A DNA stretch of 64,000 bases, taken from JBCCXL01 sp039191605. GTDB lineage: Bacteria > Acidobacteriota > Thermoanaerobaculia > Multivoradales > JAHZIX01. Where the stretch lies: the NCBI GenBank assembly GCA_039191605.1, contig JBCCXL010000007.1, forward strand, positions 1 through 64,000, in the 5' to 3' direction. The stretch's first letter is position 1. Every line of letters starts with the position of its first letter. Positions 1 through 8,340 of this stretch are shown piece after piece. The position numbers were made by a program, and so were the translations under genes. The notes beneath the pieces are model-generated. The model did not search any database. It saw only the letters and a program-made list of their open reading frames with translations, and had not been told where the DNA came from.

Positions 1-26
1 ACCCAACACTCTCTAAGATCTAAGAT

Positions 27-3000
27 CTACCGCCGAGAGTCCCGGCTGGGGGCGGAAGACAGCAGCACGCGGAAGCCCTGACTCCTGAACTCGTCCCTCG
101 GGCCCCTGACGTCCCGGCACGCCGAACGGCACCCCAGTGCCGGGCTCCAGCAGCTGCCGCCGCGCATTACGCGCCTGACGCGGGGTGGCGCGGCAAGATC
201 TGCCGCTACTGCGGCAGCATCGAGGAGATGCGGCTTATCCTGCGGACGGTTCTGGTAGCGCTTCTCGTTAAAGGGGCTTGCCGTCCATTCCCAGACGTTG
301 CCGTGGACGTCGTAGAGGCCCCAGGGGTTCGCTGGCTTCTCGCCGACCTCATGAGTTCGATTCTCGGAGTTGTCTTCAAACCAGCCGATCTTCTTGAGAT
401 CAGTTTCGTCATCCCCGCGCCAGAAGCGAGTCTCCGCCCCCGCACGGCAGGCGATTTCCCATTCCTCTTCCATCGGCAGGCGAGGATTGGTTCCTTCGAA
501 GCCCGGTTGGCTCCCCAGCCAGCGGCAGAAGGAGACCGCCTCGTACCAGGTAACACTCACGCGAGGATGTGTGAGCAGCTCGTCGCTCGATACGTTCTTC
601 CGAGGATAGAAGGCCTTGTCTGGATCGAAGGCGGCGTATTGGGCGTTGGTCACGGGAGCTGCACCAAGCCAGAAGGGGTGGGCGATGTGCACCCGATGCT
701 GCGGGCCTTCGTAGTCCTCTCGACCCTCTTCATCCTGCGGACTACCGACCCATCCCTCGTCGTCCTTGTTCTTCCGCCAAAGCTCGACCGGGCCGTCCAG
801 CGGGGTCTCCAGAGTCCACAGCAGCTCTGGGTCCGCAACCGGTGGAATATGGTCGAAGAAGCGACTTCGAGCTGATTCCACCAGCCGTTCAGCCTCGCCG
901 GGCCAGCGCTCGGCAATGCCCGTAAGGGCTAGGTCTAGAAAGAAGAGATCGTTGCCGTTACGAGTGCCCTGGCGTAGACGGTCCACCAGCGCGACCGCTC
1001 TTTCAGGCTCATCAAGAAGAGTGGGAATTTCTTCGTAGACCTTGCTTCGTTCGTTCCAATCATCGGTCAGATTGAGTACTTGCCTCAGAGTCTCGTCTTC
1101 GAGGCGCTGCGCAGTGGCCACCGCGCGGATGCCGAGTTCTCGGTTAGCCTCCATCAGCGAAAGGACGAGAGTGTCTGGCTTGTTTGCCTGGCTAACCAAG
1201 AGAGCGAAGGGCTCCGCCCAGTTACTCTCGTTACTCGCTACAGCAGACGCTCTCTCGAGGGTTTTCGCCTTGCCGCCAGAATTCAGCTCGGCGGCGAGAA
1301 ATTCCGCGGTCAGCGCTTCGCGAAAGGTGCGGTGCCAATACTTCCAGTCGGCAGTGGGGCCGTCGTGAGGGCCTAGGATTCCGACCTCTTCGGCTAGGTC
1401 ATCGAGGAAGGTACCGAGACTGTGCTTCCAGGTAGGGATTCGCTCGATGGGCTCACGGAGGGAATCGAAGTGCTTCTTCAACAGCCTGGCTTCCAGCTTG
1501 GATCTCGCTTCATGGTCACGGTTGTCCGTGGTCATGTCGCAGGCCAGGCGCCTGAGGATTTGATAGACGGCTTCCTTGGCTTCGATGGGCGTTCGGCCTG
1601 GCCGATGGCGGCCGTCGAGGAGCAGGTTGAAGACGTCTTGATAGAGCTGAGCCCGGCTGCGGTCCGGCGTTTTGCCTTCTTCGAAGAGCAAAGCCATCAG
1701 GGTGAGGTAGAGGGGATTCTCGGAAAGCTCCCAGAGACCAGGCTCGGAGCGGAGGCTCTTCATCATCTGCTCCACGTCCGGGCATTGGCCGGAGGCGGTG
1801 GGACGCTGGAACCAGCTGGTGAGAAATTCGCGGCGCTGATCTTCGCCGAAGGGCAAGAGATCCAGCTCAACGAATTCGCTACCGGGGCGCCGGTAACCGA
1901 TGGGGCGGGAGGTGACGACGAGGGGTGTCTGGGGCCAGCGGGCGGAGAGCTGGCGGATCAGGGCTTCGGCCTCTTCTCGGTCATCGCGGGGAACCTCGTC
2001 GAGACCATCCAGCAATAGCAGCAATCGACCTTCCTGACCCTCGCGGTCGAGGGCTGCCGCCAGTCCCTGCACCGTCTCACCAGCTCTGCGCATCTGCCGT
2101 TCCAGGCGATGAAGGAGCCACTCGGGCTCCTTCATCAGCCGGGGCAGAGATTCGAAGACCGGAATCCAGCGCCGTTCGGATTCTTTGGCCAGCGTGGCGG
2201 CGAGGTGGCGGAGGAGGGTGGTTTTGCCGGCCCCGGGATCGCCGCGAACTACCCAGCGCTGGGTGACCCAGGCGTGCTTGTCACGGTCGAGCTCGAGCAG
2301 GCGGCGCAGAGTGAGGGGCTCACCGCCCAGGCCGATTTCCAGCCCACGCTCTGCTGTCTCCTGACTCCTCAGCAGGCGCTCTTCCGGGCGTAGCTCGAGC
2401 TGAACGTAGACTCGATCGAGGACTTCCAGATTTGCATGCTCGAAAAAGGGCACCAGGCGAGAATGGTCGCTGGCTACTTTCTTGAGCCAGGAGGAGAGCA
2501 GACCCCCATCCCCCTCGTTATCCCCGAGTCGCTCCAGCTCGCTTTGGATCTTCTCGAGCTTGCCCAGTAGCTCGTCGTCTTCCTCCTCGAAGGTCTCGTG
2601 GAGGGCGCGAACGATTCGCAAGGCGGCAGTCACCCGGCGATCGTCGCCGGTGGCGGCTACAAGAGCAGCGGAAGCGGCGGCTTCTGGAGTGATGTGTCCT
2701 TCCAAAGTCGCAGGAGCTACACCGAGAGCTGATGCCACGGTGGGCCGGAAGGCTTTGCGCTTGACTAGAGGCGCGAGTGAAGAAAGCAGCTGGTGCCGAA
2801 TCGATCGAGAAAGAACATCAGCCGGAGCTGAGGGAATCGCCAGGTTGCTGGGCAGATCGAACTTATCCCGTCGGGAGAGTCCCAGTAGTCCGCGGGCAAG
2901 TATTCCCAATGAGCCTCGGTAAGACGCCTCGTCGCGCTCGACGACGTCCAGATACTGCATCTGCGTGAGGAAGGGCGGCAGAGGGACATCTACCAACATC

Positions 3001-3308
3001 AGGATGTGTAGGTTGCCCTCTGCCCAATCCCTGTTCAAGGCAATGAAGCTATTCCACTCGTCCTTCACCCGTGGTGAAGCGAGGGATTCCGGCGTCGCCA
3101 CCAGGATCAGGTGATCCGCCTTCGCGACTCCCTCTTGCAGTTGCGCCACCCACGAGCGCCCGCTCGCGAGATCGGTTTGGTCCAAGAAGATGTCGGCTGG
3201 ACCGGCCCCAGCAGCCCGTAGGCAGGCTTCTAAATTGCGCTGAAGAGCCCCGACCCAGTCTTTGTATCGATGCGCGTAGCTAATGAAGGCAGCATATTGA
3301 TTGGGCAT
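27..3308 (-). CDS. TIR-NACHT-FGE/C-lectin STAND protein (candidate immune receptor)
   Basis: A three-part protein of 1093 residues. Residues 1-135 resemble a TIR domain (FISYAHRYKDWV at the start, then FLDQ and a SPRVKDEW segment), the type that degrades NAD or signals in bacterial immunity. A NACHT ATPase follows, with Walker A GDPGAGKTT at 356-364 and Walker B LLLLDGLDEVP at 430-440. Residues about 850-1085 form a formylglycine-generating-enzyme/C-type-lectin fold (LGAAPVTNAQYAAF, HGNVWEW, MRGGSCW, GFRV). The two cysteines near the end (1053 and 1060) are seven apart, not five as in catalytic FGE, so a binding role is more likely. The ATG at 3308 has an AT-rich TATAAATT stretch just upstream (3315-3322) and no clear ribosome site. 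TIR-effector plus STAND plus sensor is the plan of bacterial NLR-like defence proteins. The role is inferred from architecture. Confidence 0.85.
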   Translation of the reverse strand: MPNQYAAFISYAHRYKDWVGALQRNLEACLRAAGAGPADIFLDQTDLASGRSWVAQLQEGVAKADHLILVATPESLASPRVKDEWNSFIALNRDWAEGNLHILMLVDVPLPPFLTQMQYLDVVERDEASYRGSLGILARGLLGLSRRDKFDLPSNLAIPSAPADVLSRSIRHQLLSSLAPLVKRKAFRPTVASALGVAPATLEGHITPEAAASAALVAATGDDRRVTAALRIVRALHETFEEEDDELLGKLEKIQSELERLGDNEGDGGLLSSWLKKVASDHSRLVPFFEHANLEVLDRVYVQLELRPEERLLRSQETAERGLEIGLGGEPLTLRRLLELDRDKHAWVTQRWVVRGDPGAGKTTLLRHLAATLAKESERRWIPVFESLPRLMKEPEWLLHRLERQMRRAGETVQGLAAALDREGQEGRLLLLLDGLDEVPRDDREEAEALIRQLSARWPQTPLVVTSRPIGYRRPGSEFVELDLLPFGEDQRREFLTSWFQRPTASGQCPDVEQMMKSLRSEPGLWELSENPLYLTLMALLFEEGKTPDRSRAQLYQDVFNLLLDGRHRPGRTPIEAKEAVYQILRRLACDMTTDNRDHEARSKLEARLLKKHFDSLREPIERIPTWKHSLGTFLDDLAEEVGILGPHDGPTADWKYWHRTFREALTAEFLAAELNSGGKAKTLERASAVASNESNWAEPFALLVSQANKPDTLVLSLMEANRELGIRAVATAQRLEDETLRQVLNLTDDWNERSKVYEEIPTLLDEPERAVALVDRLRQGTRNGNDLFFLDLALTGIAERWPGEAERLVESARSRFFDHIPPVADPELLWTLETPLDGPVELWRKNKDDEGWVGSPQDEEGREDYEGPQHRVHIAHPFWLGAAPVTNAQYAAFDPDKAFYPRKNVSSDELLTHPRVSVTWYEAVSFCRWLGSQPGFEGTNPRLPMEEEWEIACRAGAETRFWRGDDETDLKKIGWFEDNSENRTHEVGEKPANPWGLYDVHGNVWEWTASPFNEKRYQNRPQDKPHLLDAAAVAADLAAPPRVRRVMRGGSCWSPALGCRSACRDVRGPRDEFRSQGFRVLLSSAPSRDSRR

Positions 3309-3374
3309 GCTCTGAATTTATACGAGCCTGGGGAGGAACGGAATTCCCCGATCCAATCACCCTGTCTTGAGCCT

Positions 3375-4412
3375 CTACCCCCGCCCAAACAAGAAATACC
3401 AGCTCGGAAACACCCCATACCTCTGCACTGCATCGGAGTGCTCGAACTTCGCCCTCACGTTCTCTAGCTGGAACCCCCGCTCTTCGATCACCGGTCGGAA
3501 GTCCAGCCGCTCTTCATCCGCCTCGGTGGAGAGCAGGTCTTGCCCGGTGTTGGGCACGATCAATAGCCGCTGGACCTGGGCTTCGGCGAGGAGGTCGATC
3601 CACCAGGTGATGGCGGCGAGGGGGGCTTCGGAGAAACTGTGTATGTTGATCGCGAGGTCGAGGGGGCCTTGTTCTTGGAGGTCGTGGAGGAGGGCTTCCC
3701 GGACCTGATCGAGGGGGAGGATTTGGGTCTGCTCGGCGCCGCGGAAGGTGAGGTAGTAGTCGCAGAGGAAGGTGGACTGGGGGACGGCGTCGGTGCAGAG
3801 GTAGTGGAGGTTCGGGAAGGCGGTGGTGGCGCGGTGGGCGAGGCGGCCGTAGCCGGCGCCGATGTCGAGGAAGCGGAGGCCGGGGCGGTGGAGGTCGAGG
3901 CCCCGGGCTTTGAAGACCTGGTGGAGGTAGTTGAGCTCGACGACGGAATCGAGGAGGTCGCGGCTGACGATGCGGCCGTCGATGTCGAAGGTGAAGGCGC
4001 CGAAGAGGCCGTCTTCTTCCAGGGTGTCGAGGAGGCCCAGGGGGTCGTGCTTCTCGAGGTAGTGGGTGGTGAGGGCGTATTGGGCGGCTTTCACCAGGCC
4101 GCGCAGCTGCCAAATGTAGGCGTTGTCGCCGCGGAAGGTGGTGAGCTTCAGGGAGCGGGCGAGAAATTCCTGGGACCACAGGGAGGGGGCCGCGGGATGG
4201 TCGCGGTAGCGGGAGATCAGGTCTTGGAGGCGGGGGTGGTCGCCCCGCAGCACCTCAGCGGCGCCCGGCGGGAGAGAGACGTCCGGCGAATTGGCGTAGC
4301 GATTGAACTCGACGAGCTCGTCGAGGGTGGACTTGCGCAGGATGGCGATATCCGCCTTGGCGAGCAGACTATCGAGCCACCGGCGGGCGCGGGACTTTTC
4401 GGCCTCGCTCAT
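3375..4412 (-). CDS. Class I SAM-dependent methyltransferase, sugar O-methyltransferase type
   Basis: Cytosolic methyltransferase of about 345 residues. The SAM-binding motif I is LDIGAGYGRL, preceded by a helical N-terminal half and followed by CTDAVPQSTF. The overall layout resembles the putative sugar O-methyltransferase family found in polysaccharide clusters. It would methylate a nucleotide-linked or lipid-linked sugar, but the substrate cannot be read from the sequence. I placed the start at the ATG at 4412; a GTG four codons upstream (4424) is an alternative, and neither has a strong ribosome site. It is codirectional with the dehydrogenase and acyltransferase genes but separated from them by about 330 bp, so it may have its own promoter. 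Confidence 0.75.
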   Translation of the reverse strand: MSEAEKSRARRWLDSLLAKADIAILRKSTLDELVEFNRYANSPDVSLPPGAAEVLRGDHPRLQDLISRYRDHPAAPSLWSQEFLARSLKLTTFRGDNAYIWQLRGLVKAAQYALTTHYLEKHDPLGLLDTLEEDGLFGAFTFDIDGRIVSRDLLDSVVELNYLHQVFKARGLDLHRPGLRFLDIGAGYGRLAHRATTAFPNLHYLCTDAVPQSTFLCDYYLTFRGAEQTQILPLDQVREALLHDLQEQGPLDLAINIHSFSEAPLAAITWWIDLLAEAQVQRLLIVPNTGQDLLSTEADEERLDFRPVIEERGFQLENVRAKFEHSDAVQRYGVFPSWYFLFGRG

Positions 4413-4745
4413 GAGGCAGTCCACCGGCTCTGATTAGAATGGGTCCGAATCGATCCGCTCTGCATCAGGTGTTCTTCTGCCCTCGGAGCTGGCGAGGCCT
4501 TCCCGGAGACCAGAGCGCCTGGAGAAAGACTGCCAGGGGGCGTCTGGACCGGAGAGGCTGCTGGATGGAAGGAGCTAGCCGGTGATGGAAGCTGTCTGAT
4601 GGGTGAAGCTGAGAGGCCTAACGATAGCGCTGCTTGGGGACCTGCGCAATTGCTGGACGGGCCCTCTGATCCCCTGGATTGGGGATGCAAAGAGCCTCTC
4701 TTCCTCCTCGCCTCTGGGGGGCTTGGCTCTTCCTCCAACCAGCTC
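4413..4745. other. Intergenic stretch, no gene seen
   Basis: About 330 bp between two leftward genes. It should hold the promoter of the methyltransferase and the end of the dehydrogenase transcript. I see no convincing coding region, hairpin terminator or RNA gene. A few near-repeated GATGGAAG and CTCTGGA-like words occur but do not form an array. Confidence 0.4.
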
Positions 4746-5801
4746 TCAGGCGAGGCGCGCCGCCAGCTGGACGGCTTCGCTCGCGGCGTCGAAGCTCGGC
4801 AGCTCGATCACCTGGCCCCGCTGCTCCATAGAGCGGGTGGCAGCCTCGAGGGCGGTGACGATGCGCAGGCCGGAGGGCGCTCCGGTGAGGGGCTGCTGGC
4901 TGCGCTGAATGCAGTCGACGAAGTGGGTGGCCTCGGCGAAGAGGGGCTCGGTGGAGTCGAGCTCCGGCGCCGTCCAGCCGCCGTCGCGGTAGCGCACCGC
5001 CTGGGGATCGCCGTTCACCGGCTCTTCCAGGACGACGCCCTTGTTGTGCACCGTGACCTTCTTGTCGCTGCGGGTGTCGTCGTAGACGATCATCTGCCGG
5101 CTGCCGCCGATGTGGATATGCCTCACCTTCACCGGCGCCACCCAGCTGACGTGGATGTGGGCGATGCGGGAGTCCGGGTAGAAGAGGGTGAGGACGGCGA
5201 GGTTGTCCGGATGGTCCTGGAGGTGACGGGTGCCGGTGGCGGAGATGGCCACCGGGTGGTCGTCGAGCAGGAAGTCGAGGATCGACAGGTCGTGGACGGC
5301 GAGGTCCCAGAGCACGTTGACGTCCGGCTGGAAGACGCCGAGGTTGGCTCGGGAGGAGCTGTAGTAGAGCATCTCGCCGAAGTCGTCGTCGCTCATGATC
5401 TGGCGGATGCGCTGCACCGCTCCGGAGTACACGAAGGTATGGCCGACCATCAGCGTGAGGCCGCGCTTGGAGGCTTCTTCGTGAAGCTCCATCGCCTCTT
5501 CGGAAGAGGTGGCGAGGGGCTTGGCCACCAGCACGTGCTTACCCGCCTGGAGACTCTCCATGGCGATGGGGAAGTGGGTGCCGGCGGGGGTGGCCACCAC
5601 GATGGCTTCGATCTTGGGATCGTGAATCAAGTCGTGGAAGCGGCTGTAGGTCTCGACCCCGGGAGCCTTCTGGAGGGCGCCCTCCAGGCGCTCGGGGGAG
5701 AGGTCGCAGACGCCCCGCAGGCGGGCGTGTTCCAGGCTGGTGAAGTTGCGGATCAGGTTCGAGCCCCAATAGCCGCAGCCGGCGATGCCGATGCCGATCA
5801 T
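4746..5801 (-). CDS. Gfo/Idh/MocA family sugar dehydrogenase
   Basis: NAD(P)-dependent sugar oxidoreductase of 351 residues. The Rossmann motif GIAGCGYWGSN opens the protein. The usual EKP motif appears as VAKPLA, so the Glu is replaced by Ala while Lys and Pro are kept. A catalytic-region HDLSILDFLL follows. The family oxidises sugar nucleotides; WlbA/WbpB members act on UDP-N-acetylglucosaminuronate at C3. The ATG at 5801 overlaps the acyltransferase stop as ATGA, and the reading frame upstream of it is only the shadow of that gene, so this start is firm. The neighbouring acyltransferase of the WlbB/WbpD type suggests that both modify the same nucleotide sugar. The aminotransferase expected between them is not in the window. 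Confidence 0.85.
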   Translation of the reverse strand: MIGIGIAGCGYWGSNLIRNFTSLEHARLRGVCDLSPERLEGALQKAPGVETYSRFHDLIHDPKIEAIVVATPAGTHFPIAMESLQAGKHVLVAKPLATSSEEAMELHEEASKRGLTLMVGHTFVYSGAVQRIRQIMSDDDFGEMLYYSSSRANLGVFQPDVNVLWDLAVHDLSILDFLLDDHPVAISATGTRHLQDHPDNLAVLTLFYPDSRIAHIHVSWVAPVKVRHIHIGGSRQMIVYDDTRSDKKVTVHNKGVVLEEPVNGDPQAVRYRDGGWTAPELDSTEPLFAEATHFVDCIQRSQQPLTGAPSGLRIVTALEAATRSMEQRGQVIELPSFDAASEAVQLAARLA

Positions 5802-6280
5802 TGGCGCACCACCTGACGGGCCGGCACGCCGGCCACCACTGCTCCGGCTTCTACGTCTCGGGTGATCACCGCCCCGGCGCCCACCATGGCGCCGACGCCG
5901 ACGGTGACTCCGCAGAGAATCACCGCGCCGCTGCCGATGGAGGCCCCACGCTTGACCCGCGTGGGCACCACGCTCCAATCCTCCTCGGTCTGAAGCTGTC
6001 CGTCGCTGGCCGTCGCCCGGGGGTATTTGTCGTTGGTGAACACCACGCCGTGGCCGACGAAGACCTCGTCCTCGATCTCGACGCCTTCACAGATGAAGGT
6101 GTGGGACGAAATCTTGCAGTGGGCGCCCACGGTGGCGTTCTTCTGAATCTCAACAAAGGCACCGATCTTGGTCTCATCCCCGATCTGACAACCGTAGAGG
6201 TTGACCAAGCTGGGCTGGGGGAGAGCGACTCCAGTACCGAGATGAACATCATCTGAAATGGGCATGTCCTGGGCTACCAC
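5798..6280 (-). CDS. Left-handed beta-helix (hexapeptide) acyltransferase
   Basis: A 160-residue protein built of hexapeptide repeats (VNLYGCQIGDE, IGAFVEIQKNATVGAHCKI, ASIGSGAVIL, VGVGAMVGAGAVI) ending in VAGVPARQV, the signature of trimeric acetyl-CoA-dependent acyltransferases. The TNDKYPRA loop is typical of WlbB/WbpD-like N-acetyltransferases acting on UDP-3-amino sugars. It is probably the first gene of a two-gene operon with the dehydrogenase (4-bp overlap). Its start is either the GTG at 6280 or the ATG at 6265, and neither has a clear ribosome site. It is divergent from the glycosyltransferase operon, sharing a 280-bp intergenic region. The enzyme class is clear; the substrate is inferred from its partner. 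Confidence 0.85.
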   Translation of the reverse strand: MVAQDMPISDDVHLGTGVALPQPSLVNLYGCQIGDETKIGAFVEIQKNATVGAHCKISSHTFICEGVEIEDEVFVGHGVVFTNDKYPRATASDGQLQTEEDWSVVPTRVKRGASIGSGAVILCGVTVGVGAMVGAGAVITRDVEAGAVVAGVPARQVVRQ

Positions 6281-6448
6281 CGTTTCTTGAGTAAGCCGTT
6301 ACTTTGAGTAAATCCTGGGATGTTTGATCTTTAGCAGCCTCTAATTTTCGCCCTCGAACAGAAGAGGAGGGGAGTATATAGAGAGGCCCTTAGGCTCGCA
6401 AACCCTGGAAGGAGAGCATTTAGCAGCCAGATGCTTGGAAAGCAGAGA

Positions 6449-6478
6449 TTTCGTTGAGGCTTGATAACTCAACCGAAA
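6449..6478. promoter_or_regulatory. Stem-loop in the divergent intergenic region
   Basis: TTTCGTTGAG (6449-6458) pairs with CTCAACCGAAA (6468-6478) across a 9-nt loop, with one bulged C. It sits just upstream of the predicted glycosyltransferase promoter. It could be an operator or a terminator-like element. No T-run follows directly, although TTTCTTCTT is close by. Confidence 0.4.
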
Positions 6479-6500
6479 TTTCTTCTTACCGGGGTGGTTC

Positions 6501-6509
6501 TGGTATACT
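6501..6509 (+). promoter_or_regulatory. Extended -10 promoter of the glycan operon
   Basis: TGGTATACT gives a TATACT -10 box at 6504-6509 with a TGn extension. No good -35 box lies 17 bp upstream; TTCTTA at 6483 is the nearest. It is about 50 bp before the first glycosyltransferase start and is the best promoter candidate for the rightward operon. No JUMPstart or ops element (GGCGGTAG) was seen. Confidence 0.5.
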
Positions 6510-6560
6510 ATTCAGTTCGTCTACAAACAGCTGCGAAAGAGTTCGAAAGTACGAGCCCCT

Positions 6561-7505
6561 ATGGATTTGATCTCCGTCATCATTCCGGCGTACAACGCCG
6601 AGGACACCATTGCCGAGACCCTGGAGTCGGTGGTGAGCCAGTCCTACGAGAATCTCGAGATTCTCATTATCGATGACGGCTCGACGGATCGAACGGCGGA
6701 GATCGTCCGGGGCTTCTCGGACCCTCGGCTGAAACTCCACTCCTTCGAGAACCAGGGCGCCCCGGCGAGCCGCAACCGCGGGATTCGGCTGGCGAAGGGG
6801 GAGTACATCACCCTGCTGGACGCCGACGATCTGTGGCGCCGGGACAAGGTGGAGAAGCAGGCGGCGGCTCTGGACGCGAATCCCGAGGCCGGCGTGGTGT
6901 ACAGCTTCGTCACCTACATGTACGAGAACGGCGAGAAGTTCAGCCGGGGATTTCGCAAGCACTACCAGGGCGACGTGCTGCGGGAGCTGTGCATTCGCTT
7001 CTTTTTGCAGTGCGGCTCGAACGGCATGATGCGCCGGGAGGTCTTCGATCGGGTCGGGTACTTCGACGAGGAGCTCGACGTTTGCGACGACCACGACTTT
7101 TACCTTCGCGCGGCGGAGCAATACCCCTTTGCGCTGGTCCCCGAGGGGCAGATTTACTACCGCCTGCGCAGTGGCTCCCTGAGCACGCAGCCGGGCAAGA
7201 TGCGCCGCACCGGCCATCGGGTGATTCGCGCCGCCATCGAGCGCAATCCGGAGCTGCGGCCGGTGATGTGGGAAGCCTTCGCCGTCACCGATGGCTACGT
7301 CTTCGGCAAGGCGCTGCAGAACCCGCGGGAGTGGCGCAACGTGGTGCTCTGCGTGCGCTGCCTTTGGGGCCACGTGAGGGCCGGGCGAGCGGGGATTCGC
7401 CTGCTGCTGGAGCGACGGGGGAGAGTGGGCTTCTGGATGAGGAAGATCGCCGCCTGGTTGATGACTCCGGGTCGTCGTCCAGCGGCGTCGCGGAAGGGGA
7501 GCTGA
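6561..7505 (+). CDS. Family 2 glycosyltransferase
   Basis: A GT-A fold inverting glycosyltransferase of 314 residues. It opens with SVIIPAYNAEDTIAETLES and has the nucleotide-binding IIDDGSTDRT and the metal-binding LLDADDLW. The C-terminal part carries a conserved FDEELDVCDDHDFYLR acceptor-side motif. There is no transmembrane anchor, so it likely works at the cytoplasmic face on a lipid-linked glycan. It is the first gene of the rightward operon and starts about 50 bp after an extended -10 box. The next gene begins 1 bp after its stop. The sugar donor cannot be deduced. Confidence 0.88.
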   Translation: MDLISVIIPAYNAEDTIAETLESVVSQSYENLEILIIDDGSTDRTAEIVRGFSDPRLKLHSFENQGAPASRNRGIRLAKGEYITLLDADDLWRRDKVEKQAAALDANPEAGVVYSFVTYMYENGEKFSRGFRKHYQGDVLRELCIRFFLQCGSNGMMRREVFDRVGYFDEELDVCDDHDFYLRAAEQYPFALVPEGQIYYRLRSGSLSTQPGKMRRTGHRVIRAAIERNPELRPVMWEAFAVTDGYVFGKALQNPREWRNVVLCVRCLWGHVRAGRAGIRLLLERRGRVGFWMRKIAAWLMTPGRRPAASRKGS

Positions 7506-7506
7506 G

Positions 7507-8340
7507 GTGGAAGAGGCGCGAGTGTCTACGGACGGGCCCTTGACGGACGGGCCCTTGACGGACGATGCGGCGGAGGCCTGGAAGCGCCAGGATCGCCAAT
7601 ACCACGAGCAAAAGGCCATCGCCGGCACCTACGATCGCCGGGTTTCGCGCTTTTATGAGCTGGACCATCGACGCTACACCCTGGACCCCTGGAGCGAGAA
7701 GCTGCGGGCGGCGGGGGCGCGGCGGGTGCTGGATTTCGGCTGCGGCACCGGCGAGGCGACGATGCGCTATCTCTCCTATGGCTTCGAGATGATCGCCTTC
7801 GACGCCAGCGTGGCAATGGTGGCGCAGCTGCGGGCCAAGGCTCGAAAGGCCGGTCTGAAGGTGCAATGCCTGGTGGCGGACGGGGATCACCTGCCCTTCC
7901 GGGACGGGGCCGTGGACGCGATCATCTGCACCGGAGTGCTGCACCACATGCCGAAGGTGGGGAGCGCCGTTGCCAGCCAGACTCGAGCCCTTGGCCAAGG
8001 CGGCCTGCTCTTCTGCTCCGAGCCCTACGATCACCGACCCTGGTTTTCTCAGCCCGGCCACCTGCTCTTCGGCCTGGTGAAGGGCTTGCGAGATCTCCTG
8101 CGGGGCCTGCCGCCGGGTCCCCGGGAGCGCCCCCTGAACCGCGACGACGTTGCCGCCGCCCGGGACGCCCTGGAAGCCGCCGGCTTCGAGGCGAGGATCG
8201 ACACCTTCTCCTACTGGCCCTACTTCTGCGGCTTTCTCCCGGAAGGGATCGCCTGGCCGCTGATGAAATTCCTCGACCGACTGAAGTCCACGCAGCGCGG
8301 CGATGCGGTACGCATCGAAGCTCGGGAGCGCCCACGATGA
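7507..8340 (+). CDS. Class I SAM-dependent methyltransferase
   Basis: A 277-residue methyltransferase with motif I VLDFGCGTGEAT, a following acidic IAFDAS, and LPFRDGAVDAIICTGVLHHM, as in the UbiE/Methyltransf_11 group. The start is a GTG at 7507, directly after the stop of the preceding glycosyltransferase, with GAGG of that stop region as a weak ribosome site. Residues 9-18 are two copies of a 15-nt repeat (7531-7560) reading DGPLT, an apparent recent duplication in the disordered N-terminus. The stop overlaps the next start as ATGA. In this setting a role in methylating a glycan or lipid carrier intermediate is likely, but the substrate is unknown. Confidence 0.82.
   Translation: MEEARVSTDGPLTDGPLTDDAAEAWKRQDRQYHEQKAIAGTYDRRVSRFYELDHRRYTLDPWSEKLRAAGARRVLDFGCGTGEATMRYLSYGFEMIAFDASVAMVAQLRAKARKAGLKVQCLVADGDHLPFRDGAVDAIICTGVLHHMPKVGSAVASQTRALGQGGLLFCSEPYDHRPWFSQPGHLLFGLVKGLRDLLRGLPPGPRERPLNRDDVAAARDALEAAGFEARIDTFSYWPYFCGFLPEGIAWPLMKFLDRLKSTQRGDAVRIEARERPR
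7531..7560 (+). repeat. 15-nt tandem repeat, 2 exact copies
   Basis: GACGGGCCCTTGACG occurs twice in tandem (7531-7545 and 7546-7560) inside the start of the methyltransferase gene. The period keeps the frame. Confidence 0.9.

Noticed and set aside
1..26. Reverse transcriptase or template repeat of a diversity-generating retroelement
   Set aside because: Only 26 bases remain left of the gene end, so neither presence nor absence can be judged here.
4599..5816. Open frame on the plus strand opposite the Gfo/Idh/MocA dehydrogenase
   Set aside because: The opposite strand encodes a complete dehydrogenase with Rossmann motif and coupling to its neighbour; this frame is a shadow.
6281..6560. JUMPstart/ops element for the polysaccharide operon
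   Set aside because: The GGCGGTAG core is not present; only a hairpin and an extended -10 box were found.
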